A DNA stretch of 57,538 nucleotides, from the NCBI GenBank assembly GCA_020860245.1, contig JAJBUQ010000002.1, positions 1-57,538 on the forward strand, in the 5' to 3' direction. The notes beneath the pieces are model-generated. The model saw only the letters and a program-made list of their open reading frames with translations. It did no database searches and was not told where the DNA came from. Below, in pieces: positions 19,440-28,030 of the stretch. Source of the DNA: Rikenellaceae bacterium (GTDB taxonomy: Bacteria; Bacteroidota; Bacteroidia; Bacteroidales; Rikenellaceae). A program made the translations under genes and the position numbers. Each line of letters starts with the position of its first letter. Position 1 is the first letter of the stretch.

Positions 19440-19466
19440 AAAAGCATCCCGGCCGGGATGCTTTTT
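19440..19466 (+). terminator. Rho-independent terminator of the SusCD/FAS1 operon
   Basis: A perfect palindrome (AAAAGCATCCCGG with its complement at 19453-19465) runs into a T-tract (TTTTTTGTTT). A classical GC-rich stem plus T-run, just after the last lipoprotein stop. Confidence 0.9.
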
Positions 19467-19487
19467 TGTTTATACAAAATTAAAAGT

Positions 19488-19548
19488 CGATTATTAATTG
19501 TCCGCGTGCAATTAATAATCGGATAGAACTCGTTATATTTGTATAACG
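19488..19548 (+). promoter_or_regulatory. Promoter and candidate operators of the GH2 gene
   Basis: TATATTTG at 19534-19541 fits the Bacteroidota -7 consensus TAnnTTTG. It sits inside a 7-bp inverted repeat CGTTATA/TATAACG (19531-19537 and 19542-19548). Upstream lies a perfect 13-bp inverted repeat, CGATTATTAATTG (19488-19500) and its complement (19509-19521), with an 8-bp GC-rich spacer, about where the -33 element and an activator or repressor should bind. The spacing between half-site centres is two helical turns, which suits a dimeric regulator. Binding is inferred. Confidence 0.65.
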
Positions 19549-19569
19549 AAACTTAAAACTGCTTTATAC

Positions 19570-22398
19570 ATGAAAAAACTTTGGTTACTATTATTACTGG
19601 TGATGCCGTTCGCGTTGTCCGCTCAGGATACCGAACAGCTATTTATTACCGGTAAAGGTCTCGGTGACACCCAGACATGGGAATTCTTCTGCACCGACGG
19701 AATGAACAGCAACAAATGGACTACCATACAGGTCCCCTCGCAATGGGAACTGGAAGGGTTTGGAGAATACATCTACGGTCGTTGGTACGTAGATGACAAA
19801 AGTCGTAAAGAACCGCCAAAAGAACAAGGATTCTATCGCCGTACGTTCGATGTCCCTGCGGACTGGAACGGTAAACAGGTCAAGATAGTGTTCGAAGGGG
19901 TGATGACCGACACGGAAGTAAAAATAAACGGAGAACTCGCCGGACCGATCCATCAGGGAGGTTTTAATGAATTCTCTTATGATATTACTGATAAGCTCAA
20001 ATACGGATCTCAGAACCTTATCGAAGTAAATGTCAGCAAGGAATCCGCAAACAGACTGGTAAACGCCGCGGAACGCAAGGCGGACTGGTGGATATTCGGA
20101 GGTATCTACCGTCCCGTATATCTCGAAGCTAAGCCAGCCGTAAATATCGACCGCATCGCTGTGGACGCCGCCTCGGACGGAGGCCTGTACGCAGAGATCT
20201 ACACCACCCCTCTTGAATCCGGATATACTCTGGAAGCTTCGATCAAACCTGTAAATAAAAACAATAGAAGTTCTTTTAAGAGCCAAAAGGTAAATTTGTC
20301 GTCTGGTGGTAAACATACGGTTAATGTCAAATGGAATAATGTAAATACCTGGGATGTCGAAAATCCTAACCTTTACTACCTTACACTCGAACTGAAAGAT
20401 TCCAAAGGCAAAACCGTACACACATATACAGAGAGGATAGGGTTCCGTACCATCGATTTCAGGCCCCGCGACGGGATCTATGTAAACGGCAAAAAAATCG
20501 TAATGAAAGGTATCAACCGCCATTCGTTCCATCCTGACGGAGGACGTACTACTAACGCGGAGATTAGTCTTATGGACGGTCAACTCATCAAAGAGATGAA
20601 TATGAATGCGGTTAGGTTCCACTATGCGCCCGATAAACACTTCCTTGACGTATGCGACTCGCTCGGAATATTTGTAGTAAACGAGTTGGCAGGCTGGCAG
20701 AACGCTTACGATACCGAGGTGGGAACCAAACTTCTCAATGAACTTATAGCAAGGGATGTGAATCATCCGTCGATAGTGATATGGAGTAACGGAAACGAGG
20801 GCGGTTGGAACTATAATCTCGATCATCTATTTGCGGAACTCGATCCTCAGAAGCGTCATGTCATTCATTCATGGGCAGACTGGAACGATCTCGACACCCA
20901 CCACTATCCCGCATATCAGACAGGTGTCGCGAGATTTACAAATGGATTTAAATTGTTTATGCCTACGGAATTTATGCACGGGACTTACGATCAGGGACAC
21001 GGTGCAGGTCTGGAAGACTTCTGGAACAAATATACCGACCATCCGCTCTTCGTGGGTGGATTCATGTGGGACTTCTCCGACAACGCGGTTAAGCGTGTAG
21101 ACAAAAATAATATTCTCGATTCCGACGGTTCCAACGGTGCGGACGGTATTCTCGGTCCTTACAGAGAGAAGGAGGGAAGCTATTACACCGTAAGAGAGGT
21201 GTGGGCTCCGATACAGTTCGAACAATTGTTCGTAACCCCCTCGTTCGATGGTAAATTTATCGTTAAGAATACCTACCTGTATACTAATCTCAACGAGTGC
21301 CGTATGGAGTTCAAAGTATTAACCGCTCCATCGCCGTTGTCAGGAGGCAAAACCGAAGTTATCGCTTCCGGTAATGTGGTTCTCCCTGCGATCGACCCTA
21401 AAGAAGTAGGAACGGCGAAAATGAACGTTCCAGTCAACTTCTTCGATGGAGATATACTTGAAATTAAAGCGTGGGACAAACATGGCGAAGAGATATGCAC
21501 CTGGACATGGCCGATCCATTACGCTGATGAATACACTGAGAAACAGATTGCTCAGGTCGCTCAAAACGGTAAGGCGCAGTTCGTTAGTTCGGACAATTCA
21601 GTTACTTTGACTGCAAACGGGGTGAATGTTACGTTCAACACTGAAGACGGACTGCTTAAAGAAGTTAAGAATCAAAACGGAATCGTCTCATTCAATAACG
21701 GACCTATACCTGTTGGTATGAATGCGAGACTGGACAAAACCATAGCTTACACGGATGGAGATAACGCCGTGTTCACGGTTTACTATAAGGGCGCGATCGA
21801 TTCTATTCAGTGGAAGATGACTCCGTCCGGTATCATGAGCATGCGTTCGGTTATGCTTAATAAAGCAAACGGAGGACAAGGCTTCGACGATGCTGTGACT
21901 GAGGATAATATAATAAACTTCGGACTCACGTTCTCCTATCCGGAGGAAAAAGTCGAAGGAATGGAGTGGTTCGGACGCGGCCCTTACAGGGTGTGGAAGA
22001 ACCGCATTAAAGGAACTAATTACGGAATATGGGAGAAGACGTATAATAATACCATGACCGGAGCATCTTACGAGACGCTTGTTTATCCTGAATTTAAAGG
22101 TTACCACGGTAATTTCTACTGGGGTACCTTGCAGACGACCGAATCTCCGTTTACCGTATACAGCGAGAGCGATGGGGTATTTTTCAGGGTATTCACCCCC
22201 GAAGAGCCTACGGATAACAAGTCAAATAAGGCTAATCCTGCATTCCCTAAAGGAGACATAACGTTCTTATACGACATTCCTGCGATTCGCTGTTTCAAAC
22301 CGGTGTCACAGCATGGACCGCAGAGCCAGCCGGGCAACATCCGTATAAAACTCGGTGACGAAGGAATACAGATGAATTTATGGTTCGATTTCAGATAA
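19570..22398 (+). CDS. Glycoside hydrolase family 2, beta-galactosidase-like, periplasmic or surface
   Basis: 942 aa with signal peptide MKKLWLLLLLVMPFALSAQD. Order of domains: jelly-roll sugar-binding domain (WTTIQVPSQWELEGFG, YRRTFDVPADWNGK), Ig-like GH2 domain, TIM barrel from about residue 300 (MKGINRHSFHPDGG), then a C-terminal beta-galactosidase small-chain-like domain (VEGMEWFGRGPYRVWKNR). The acid/base is probably Glu410 in WSNGNEGG and the nucleophile Glu467 in MPTEFMHG. Family GH2 retains anomeric configuration and cuts beta-galactosides, beta-mannosides or beta-glucuronides; overall layout is LacZ-like. Monocistronic, with its own promoter region and a terminator. It probably trims galactose from the glycan imported by the upstream SusC/D systems. 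Confidence 0.9.
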   Translation: MKKLWLLLLLVMPFALSAQDTEQLFITGKGLGDTQTWEFFCTDGMNSNKWTTIQVPSQWELEGFGEYIYGRWYVDDKSRKEPPKEQGFYRRTFDVPADWNGKQVKIVFEGVMTDTEVKINGELAGPIHQGGFNEFSYDITDKLKYGSQNLIEVNVSKESANRLVNAAERKADWWIFGGIYRPVYLEAKPAVNIDRIAVDAASDGGLYAEIYTTPLESGYTLEASIKPVNKNNRSSFKSQKVNLSSGGKHTVNVKWNNVNTWDVENPNLYYLTLELKDSKGKTVHTYTERIGFRTIDFRPRDGIYVNGKKIVMKGINRHSFHPDGGRTTNAEISLMDGQLIKEMNMNAVRFHYAPDKHFLDVCDSLGIFVVNELAGWQNAYDTEVGTKLLNELIARDVNHPSIVIWSNGNEGGWNYNLDHLFAELDPQKRHVIHSWADWNDLDTHHYPAYQTGVARFTNGFKLFMPTEFMHGTYDQGHGAGLEDFWNKYTDHPLFVGGFMWDFSDNAVKRVDKNNILDSDGSNGADGILGPYREKEGSYYTVREVWAPIQFEQLFVTPSFDGKFIVKNTYLYTNLNECRMEFKVLTAPSPLSGGKTEVIASGNVVLPAIDPKEVGTAKMNVPVNFFDGDILEIKAWDKHGEEICTWTWPIHYADEYTEKQIAQVAQNGKAQFVSSDNSVTLTANGVNVTFNTEDGLLKEVKNQNGIVSFNNGPIPVGMNARLDKTIAYTDGDNAVFTVYYKGAIDSIQWKMTPSGIMSMRSVMLNKANGGQGFDDAVTEDNIINFGLTFSYPEEKVEGMEWFGRGPYRVWKNRIKGTNYGIWEKTYNNTMTGASYETLVYPEFKGYHGNFYWGTLQTTESPFTVYSESDGVFFRVFTPEEPTDNKSNKANPAFPKGDITFLYDIPAIRCFKPVSQHGPQSQPGNIRIKLGDEGIQMNLWFDFR

Positions 22399-22418
22399 TA
22401 CGAAATTTATATATAATT

Positions 22419-22447
22419 AAACAGACCTCCGACCAGGGGGTCTGTTT
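22419..22447. terminator. Bidirectional terminator between GH2 and kdsC
   Basis: A 12-bp stem with one wobble pair (AAACAGACCTCC with 22436-22447) and a 5-nt loop, flanked by A-rich and T-rich sequence on the two sides. It lies between convergent genes and could serve both. Confidence 0.8.
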
Positions 22448-22531
22448 GTGTTTATAATCATTAGGTATGATGAAAGTCAAGAGGACAATATATATTTATC
22501 CGTCAAGGGCGCATATCGTATTATCAAAGAT

Positions 22532-23065
22532 TTAAGCCGATGTTACGAATGTTCCGTCGAATTCCGTCGCCCAGTTATTCTGGGAACGAAGAACCTGCTC
22601 GATAATATCCCTTACACACCCTTCGCCGCCTCTGTAGCCGGATACGTATCTGCTTATACTTCTCACTTCGTGCGCAGCGTCCGCAGGGCAGACAGAAATT
22701 CCGACATGCCTCATAGGCTCGATATCCGGAATGTCGTCACCCATGTACAGAACTTCTTCAGGGGCCAGATTGTACTTATCCATAAAGGCCTTCAGGTGCT
22801 TGAGCTTTTCGAAACAGTTGATAAATATATCCTGCACCCCCAGATTTTTAAAGCGGTTCAGAAGGGCGTCGCCTTGTCCTCCGGATATTATCGCGACGTG
22901 ATAACCTTTGTGTATCAGGTATTTTGTTGCGAATCCGTCTTTGGCATGGTATGTACGTAAGAACTGATTATCAGGCATCATCGTTATCCTGCCGTCCGTG
23001 AAGACTCCGTCCACATCGAAAACGAATGCCTTGATCTTAGTTATATCTTCCTTAAAGTTTCCCAT
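22532..23065 (-). CDS. kdsC: KDO-8-phosphate phosphatase (KdsC, HAD family)
   Basis: A 177-aa cap-less HAD phosphatase. Motif I is FDVDGVFTDG, motif II ISGG, motif III lysine in CFEKLKHLK, and motif IV MGDDIPD. This is the pattern of KdsC, which dephosphorylates 3-deoxy-D-manno-octulosonate 8-phosphate to KDO for lipid A core assembly in the cytoplasm. It is last in the minus-strand operon and its start overlaps the DUF2520 gene by 14 bp, indicating translational coupling. Length and motifs are normal. Confidence 0.92.
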   Translation of the reverse strand: MGNFKEDITKIKAFVFDVDGVFTDGRITMMPDNQFLRTYHAKDGFATKYLIHKGYHVAIISGGQGDALLNRFKNLGVQDIFINCFEKLKHLKAFMDKYNLAPEEVLYMGDDIPDIEPMRHVGISVCPADAAHEVRSISRYVSGYRGGEGCVRDIIEQVLRSQNNWATEFDGTFVTSA

Positions 23066-23834
23066 TAAGTTTATAGTTAATTATGCTGTCGGTTAATAAT
23101 TGATAGATCTTTAACGGATAATTAGTGTCTTCAATCATTTTAATATGGTAATCTATTGTGTTCCGGTCTTCCCTTATTGCCGGACCCGTCTGAACTGCGA
23201 ACGGATCTTCCGCATCAAGCATCTTATTTACGGTCTCTTTGACAAGCGGCCTCAGAATTTCCGCCGGAAGCCCCATACCTTTAACCATACTTTGCCCTAC
23301 GCTATACAGGTGGTTTATAAAATTACACGCAAATACAGCCGATATATGGAGGCCTCTACGCATATCCGTGTCCGAATCGAAAACGTGAGAAGACATATCC
23401 GTAGCTAATTCCCGAATAACTTTATAGGTACGATCGTTATCTGCTTCGATAAACAATGGAATTTTATTGAAATCGAGTTCTCTTCCCGATGTAAAAGTCT
23501 GCATCGGATAGAGGACTCCACGATTCGCAATGTTCGATGACAGTTCGTCGATCCCGCACCCTCCGGACGTATGGACTACAACCGATTCTCCGGCATTGAG
23601 TTGTTCAGAGACTGTTTGGATAGCGTTATCCGAGACTGAGATTATATAAATTTCCGCATACGGAATAGCGGTAATATCCGTATACGAAACCGTTCCGTTC
23701 TTTTCTGCAAGTTCCCTTGCCCTCTCTCCGTTCCGCGAGCATATTCCGGTAAGTTCATTCCCGGATAGAATTATCCATCTGCACAACGATTCCGCGACAT
23801 TCCCGCTCCCTATTATGACAACTCTCTTATCCAT
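23052..23834 (-). CDS. Rossmann-like / DUF2520 domain dehydrogenase-like protein
   Basis: 260 aa. The N-terminal Rossmann fold carries VVIIGSGNVAESLCRW, resembling ProC and F420-dependent NADP reductases. The C-terminal half is helical and contains HISAVFACNFINHLYSVGQS, typical of DUF2520 proteins. The family is widespread in Bacteroidota beside kdsC; its substrate is unknown. It lies between a BrkB-type membrane protein (2-bp gap) and kdsC (14-bp overlap), so it is in an operon. An oxidoreductase role is a family-based guess. Confidence 0.85.
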   Translation of the reverse strand: MDKRVVIIGSGNVAESLCRWIILSGNELTGICSRNGERARELAEKNGTVSYTDITAIPYAEIYIISVSDNAIQTVSEQLNAGESVVVHTSGGCGIDELSSNIANRGVLYPMQTFTSGRELDFNKIPLFIEADNDRTYKVIRELATDMSSHVFDSDTDMRRGLHISAVFACNFINHLYSVGQSMVKGMGLPAEILRPLVKETVNKMLDAEDPFAVQTGPAIREDRNTIDYHIKMIEDTNYPLKIYQLLTDSIINYKLNGKL

Positions 23835-23836
23835 GA

Positions 23837-25183
23837 TTAATCAGGAATATCCATTAGCGGAATATTCTTATCCGAGTGAGCAATTATATTATCGAGGTCC
23901 GAGACAATCTTGTTTACGGATTTAAGATCTTCATATTGTTGAATATTAAAATTCTGAACACCTGCGGACTCCACTGTTTTGATTACATCATATATCTTCA
24001 TTTTGGAGACGTTCCTCATCGGCAGATAAACAAGACTCTTCATCTGTTCGTCCTCTAACGATACTACAAGATTGGCCTGTTCGAGATCGTAAAGTACGTC
24101 ACGGACTATTCTTACCGGAAGATTCGCTGCTTTGGCTATCTGTTCGTCGTCCATAGGCCTCTTACCCTTCTCGAAATTGGATGCGATGCGGTGCATGACC
24201 ACGAGCATTATCTTACGTTTATAGTCGAGGCTTATTTTATACGTTTCCCGTTCGAATTCATACTTCTCTATATTCTGATATCCGAATGACATCTCTGCAC
24301 CGAACATTATTATCTGCCAGCTTATGTTCAGCCATATAAGAAATAACGGAAGAGCCGCAAAACTTCCGTATATCGCATTGTAATTCGATATCCTTGTCTG
24401 TGAATAAAAGTATACGGTCTGAAAAATATAAAGAGCCGCCGCAGCTATAACCGCTGCACTTACCGCCGATCTGAACCTGACTTTGGTATTGGGCATAACG
24501 AAATAAACGACAGTAAGCATTATGGATATTATCAGCCATGGCAATAGGTAGCCGAGAAGATCCACTACAGAAGCCATTATCGTACCCGATACTGCGTTGT
24601 CGATGGAGGTTCCGATAACATTCGAGGCATTGTTCGTAACGAACCAGAATATCGGCGCAACCAAAAGAACCGACAGGTAGTCGCTGAGCTTGCGTGTGAA
24701 ACTGCGCGACTTCCTGATCTCCCAGATATGGTTGAACGAACTCTCAATATTTATAAAAACCTTGATTACCGCCCACATTAGGACCAGAACCCCGATTATC
24801 GCGATAATCCCCCCTTTGGTCCGTTCCAGCAGAGCGTTTGCGAACTCGATTATCTGGCTTACCAATCCTGTGTAATTAGGGAATTTAGCGTAGAGATACG
24901 CACTTATGCTGTTCTCGAACATAAATCCTTTGGCAATACCGAATATTATTGCCGCGAAGGGGACGATAGCCATCATGGTATAGAATGTCAGTGCCGCGGA
25001 ACGTATAATCAACTGATCCTTACCATAGCTCTTTGCCGTGAACAGTAAAATTTTAAGCTGCCGCACTATAAAACGCAATGCCTTGGAGCCATACTCATCT
25101 TCGCCCTTCTTCCATATACCGTCGGTTACGAATTTTATGGTTTTTTTTACGAATATCTTAATGCGTCTTATGAATTTTTTCAT
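23837..25183 (-). CDS. YihY/BrkB-family inner-membrane protein
   Basis: 448 aa with about six transmembrane segments (for example IIAIIGVLVLMWAVIKVFI and YLLPWLIISIMLTVVYFVM). The conserved family region SAALTFYTMMAIVPFAAIIF is near residue 65, and FAALPLFLIWLNISWQIIMF precedes the cytoplasmic tail. The C-terminal 130 residues resemble a winged helix (DEQIAKAANLPVRIVRDVLYD), common in Bacteroidota members. These proteins were once called ribonuclease BN; the true function is unresolved. ATG overlaps the upstream methyltransferase stop by 4 bp, so the two are translationally coupled. Confidence 0.9.
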   Translation of the reverse strand: MKKFIRRIKIFVKKTIKFVTDGIWKKGEDEYGSKALRFIVRQLKILLFTAKSYGKDQLIIRSAALTFYTMMAIVPFAAIIFGIAKGFMFENSISAYLYAKFPNYTGLVSQIIEFANALLERTKGGIIAIIGVLVLMWAVIKVFINIESSFNHIWEIRKSRSFTRKLSDYLSVLLVAPIFWFVTNNASNVIGTSIDNAVSGTIMASVVDLLGYLLPWLIISIMLTVVYFVMPNTKVRFRSAVSAAVIAAAALYIFQTVYFYSQTRISNYNAIYGSFAALPLFLIWLNISWQIIMFGAEMSFGYQNIEKYEFERETYKISLDYKRKIMLVVMHRIASNFEKGKRPMDDEQIAKAANLPVRIVRDVLYDLEQANLVVSLEDEQMKSLVYLPMRNVSKMKIYDVIKTVESAGVQNFNIQQYEDLKSVNKIVSDLDNIIAHSDKNIPLMDIPD

Positions 25184-26415
25184 TCCGATAAATGCGGTTT
25201 ATCTACAAAAATAGCTCTTTTACCTAAAAGCATGAAATAATTAACCCCTCTTACGGAGGTAAATGCTGCGAAAGTGCTGCCTCCTTCCCGAATGTTGAGC
25301 GTATTTTTTATACTGGCGGCAGGCGCGGGAAAATCTTTTTTCAGTATCGTGAGTCCTCGCAGCCCGCGTTGTTTTAGCAACTTTTTTATTTTCTTGGGGT
25401 TATACTCCATTATCTCGGCGACAGCATACGCCTTCCCGCAAAAATCGTACGGAAGATGGTCTGAGAAAGAAAATCCTGTAAGAGACGGTGTATAAACCGT
25501 TTCCTCACTGTGGTACTTCATAAAATAAGCTGTGGTGAGCCGTGATTTATAAAACCCTACATCCGGTATCAGGAGAAATTTCTGCTTCAAAATATCGGGC
25601 ATTTTACCGTCTGTTCTTCCGATCTGATCCGCAGAAAATTCGAAGCGCTTCTTCCCATCCACATTTATGGTTACGGATACCGATTCATGCGGTGTGTGGG
25701 AGCACTCTGCAATTACCTCTTTGCATTCATCGCGGATAGAAACTACTTCGATCGCGGAAAGGCGGGGAGACAGTTTCTCGATGAGTTCCTTTATATCGTA
25801 CATAGGAGAGAGTTTGACAGTTGTCTTCGTAGATATCTCGAGACATTTGTCCAGTATCGAGGTTACATCCGGAGAGCAGTCCTCCAGAATGAATATTTTT
25901 TTCCCCTCGCCATCCCTTCTTGCAGGGTCGATGTATATAAGGTCCGCGTTGCTCCCGCTGTAATTGGCTAAAAAATTCTCAGCGGAGTCGTTTATTACCG
26001 TTACATTCTCCACTCCGAGCAGCTTCAGATTATACCGCGCAATGTCTGTGAGCACGTCATCTCTCTCTACGGTTATTACCTCTTTGAAATTTTTCGAGAA
26101 GAAATAAGTATCCACACCGAGTCCGCAGGTAAGGTCGATACATAAATTACCTGAATACTGCTTCGATTCCGCCGTAACATGGCTGCTCGATTGCTCGTAC
26201 GATAACGGAGGGATGATGCACCGTACTTCATAAAATTTAGGGATTTTTGCCTTGCACCGTTGGAGAAATTTTATTTGAGTACAGACGGCGAGCGCTGTCT
26301 TCCTGTCGCATTTTAAGATTAATGACAATGCCTGCGGATCGCAGTCGATATTTTTTTCAATAAGCGATCTTACTTCCTTATCCTTAAGCAATTCGAATTG
26401 ATCCCTGTCAAACAT
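25180..26415 (-). CDS. Class I SAM methyltransferase with THUMP-like C-terminal domain
   Basis: 411 aa. SAM-binding motif I is LTCGLGVDTYFF, motif II VITVERDD, and motif IV is YIDPARRDG. A DPAR motif of this kind is known in Bacteroidota proteins with a THUMP-like C-terminal domain; here the tail includes LKQRGLRGLTILKKDFP and FTSVRGVNYFMLLGKR. The target is probably RNA but is not established. It overlaps comEC by 8 bp upstream and the BrkB gene by 4 bp downstream, so it is in the middle of the operon. Intact. Confidence 0.85.
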   Translation of the reverse strand: MFDRDQFELLKDKEVRSLIEKNIDCDPQALSLILKCDRKTALAVCTQIKFLQRCKAKIPKFYEVRCIIPPLSYEQSSSHVTAESKQYSGNLCIDLTCGLGVDTYFFSKNFKEVITVERDDVLTDIARYNLKLLGVENVTVINDSAENFLANYSGSNADLIYIDPARRDGEGKKIFILEDCSPDVTSILDKCLEISTKTTVKLSPMYDIKELIEKLSPRLSAIEVVSIRDECKEVIAECSHTPHESVSVTINVDGKKRFEFSADQIGRTDGKMPDILKQKFLLIPDVGFYKSRLTTAYFMKYHSEETVYTPSLTGFSFSDHLPYDFCGKAYAVAEIMEYNPKKIKKLLKQRGLRGLTILKKDFPAPAASIKNTLNIREGGSTFAAFTSVRGVNYFMLLGKRAIFVDKPHLSE

Positions 26416-28024
26416 TGGCTAACCTCGATTTTCTATATTCCGACCATTTTATAATTATCATCAGCGAGACGATAACCGCGTAGGAGATATAAAGTCCGGC
26501 GAGCGATAGATTCCCGTATTCGATAGAAGCGTATTTGAAACTGGAAGTCCATTGCACTACTTCGTTCAGAGCGGATATCAGACCGCTGAATAGTTCCCCG
26601 ACCATGTCCCCTGCCGGAGTATCGAATATTAAAAGATAAATAAATCCCATGAATATAATCTGCATCATGAGCACCATAATAACCGGATTGACAAAAATAT
26701 TCAGTAGAGGGAATATTCCGAAAAAATACCCCGTAATCGGAGTAACGCCTATCTGAGCAGATACTCCCACCAACAAAACTCCGGTTATAAATTGGAATCC
26801 ACGCCGCATTCCCAGCCAACCCACTCTTTTAAAACCTTTATATTCTTTCGATTTACTCAATATCCAATTCTCCGCCTTCTCAGCACGAGACCATCTTCTC
26901 AACCTCGGGAAGAAAAAAAGTATCGTGAATATTGCGAGGTAAGACATTTGGAAGCTAATATCGTAAATAAAATACGGATTCATGAGTATGAGTACGAATG
27001 CCGAGGAGAAGAGGGCGTTGTAGGAATTATAATTCCGTGTAGTCAGGAACGATATCTGCATCAGCGACAACATGAAAGCCGACCGCATTACCGATGGCGA
27101 TAAACCTGTTATGAAGCAGTATGTCCATAAAATAAATATTATCAGAATCGTCCTTATGATCTTCCCCCTTCGTACGAATAATAAAGGCGACAGAAAAAAG
27201 TTAAGGAATAAGAATATTATCCCCAGATGCAGTCCGGAGATAGCCAGTACATGAGATACGCCTGCCTTCGAGTATTGTTCCCGGATATTGCTATCCAATA
27301 GTTGTTTGTCTCCGGTAAGCAGAGCCATTGCGACATCGGAATCCCGTGCTTCCGCCTTGTTCTCTATGATCCGCCTGCTGAGTACCCGTTGGACCCTCTT
27401 GGAGGAAAATATTATCTCTTCCCACAAATTCCCAGGTAAATATTTAGTCTTGTAAAGAATATTACCGCTTGTCACATAAGCTCTCCCGAGATAACCCCGA
27501 CTTCTCATAGTATGTGCATAGCCGCTTCTGCCGCCGATTGTGTCGAGGGCATTGACATAAATGTAGCATGTAATGTTGTCCCCGATAGAAACATTATTAT
27601 AAGTGGAATCTATATACAGTATTATATCCTCGTTGCTCCTGTGCCATACGGTGTCGTAGAGACTCGCGAGCCTATACGCCTTGACTTTTGCCGTCGTATT
27701 CTGTCAGCGTCCCTTGCTTACAAGATTATCGGTTATCTTACATTCCGCGATTATCCGTATATTCCGGGGAATATCTTCCTTGGGACCCAGCACTTGGACC
27801 GACGTCATACCGATGATAAATATCAGAAGGAAGCTTAATATTCTTCGTCCTGTTTCTTTGCGGAAGACTACGAATGCCGCAAGGATAAGTAAGTACAGAA
27901 TAAATAGCGTGATGGTATCGACATTTACCGAATCCGCTATAATTACCCCGATTATCAGCGGAGGAAGTAATTTAAGGAACGGGGTCCTGTTAAAATTCAC
28001 GTATATGTCGTTCGGTTTCACCAT
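26408..28024 (-). pseudogene. comEC: ComEC/Rec2 competence membrane protein, interrupted by in-frame TGA
   Basis: One continuous reading frame of 538 residues is interrupted once, by TGA at 27704-27706 (codon 107). The first part (MVKPNDIYVNFNRTPFLKLL) is the N-terminal DUF4131 region. The second part has the Competence domain: SKAGVSHVLAISGLHLGIIF, then LSPSVMRSAFMLSL and many membrane helices. ComEC is the channel that takes single-stranded DNA across the inner membrane. Around the stop the text reads SKGR-stop-QNTT, fitting TGG or CGA changed to TGA. Translation could restart at the ATG at 27508 but would lack part of the external domain. No C-terminal metallo-hydrolase domain is present, as in some relatives. 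It begins 6 bp after comM. Confidence 0.85.
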
Positions 28025-28030
28025 GAGGAT

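Noticed and set aside
19639-20826. A 395-codon open frame antisense to the GH2 gene
   Set aside because: It mirrors a conserved enzyme with clear catalytic motifs on the plus strand; no protein family features are visible.
22448-22960. A 170-codon plus-strand frame over kdsC
   Set aside because: It is the shadow of kdsC, whose HAD motifs are on the minus strand.
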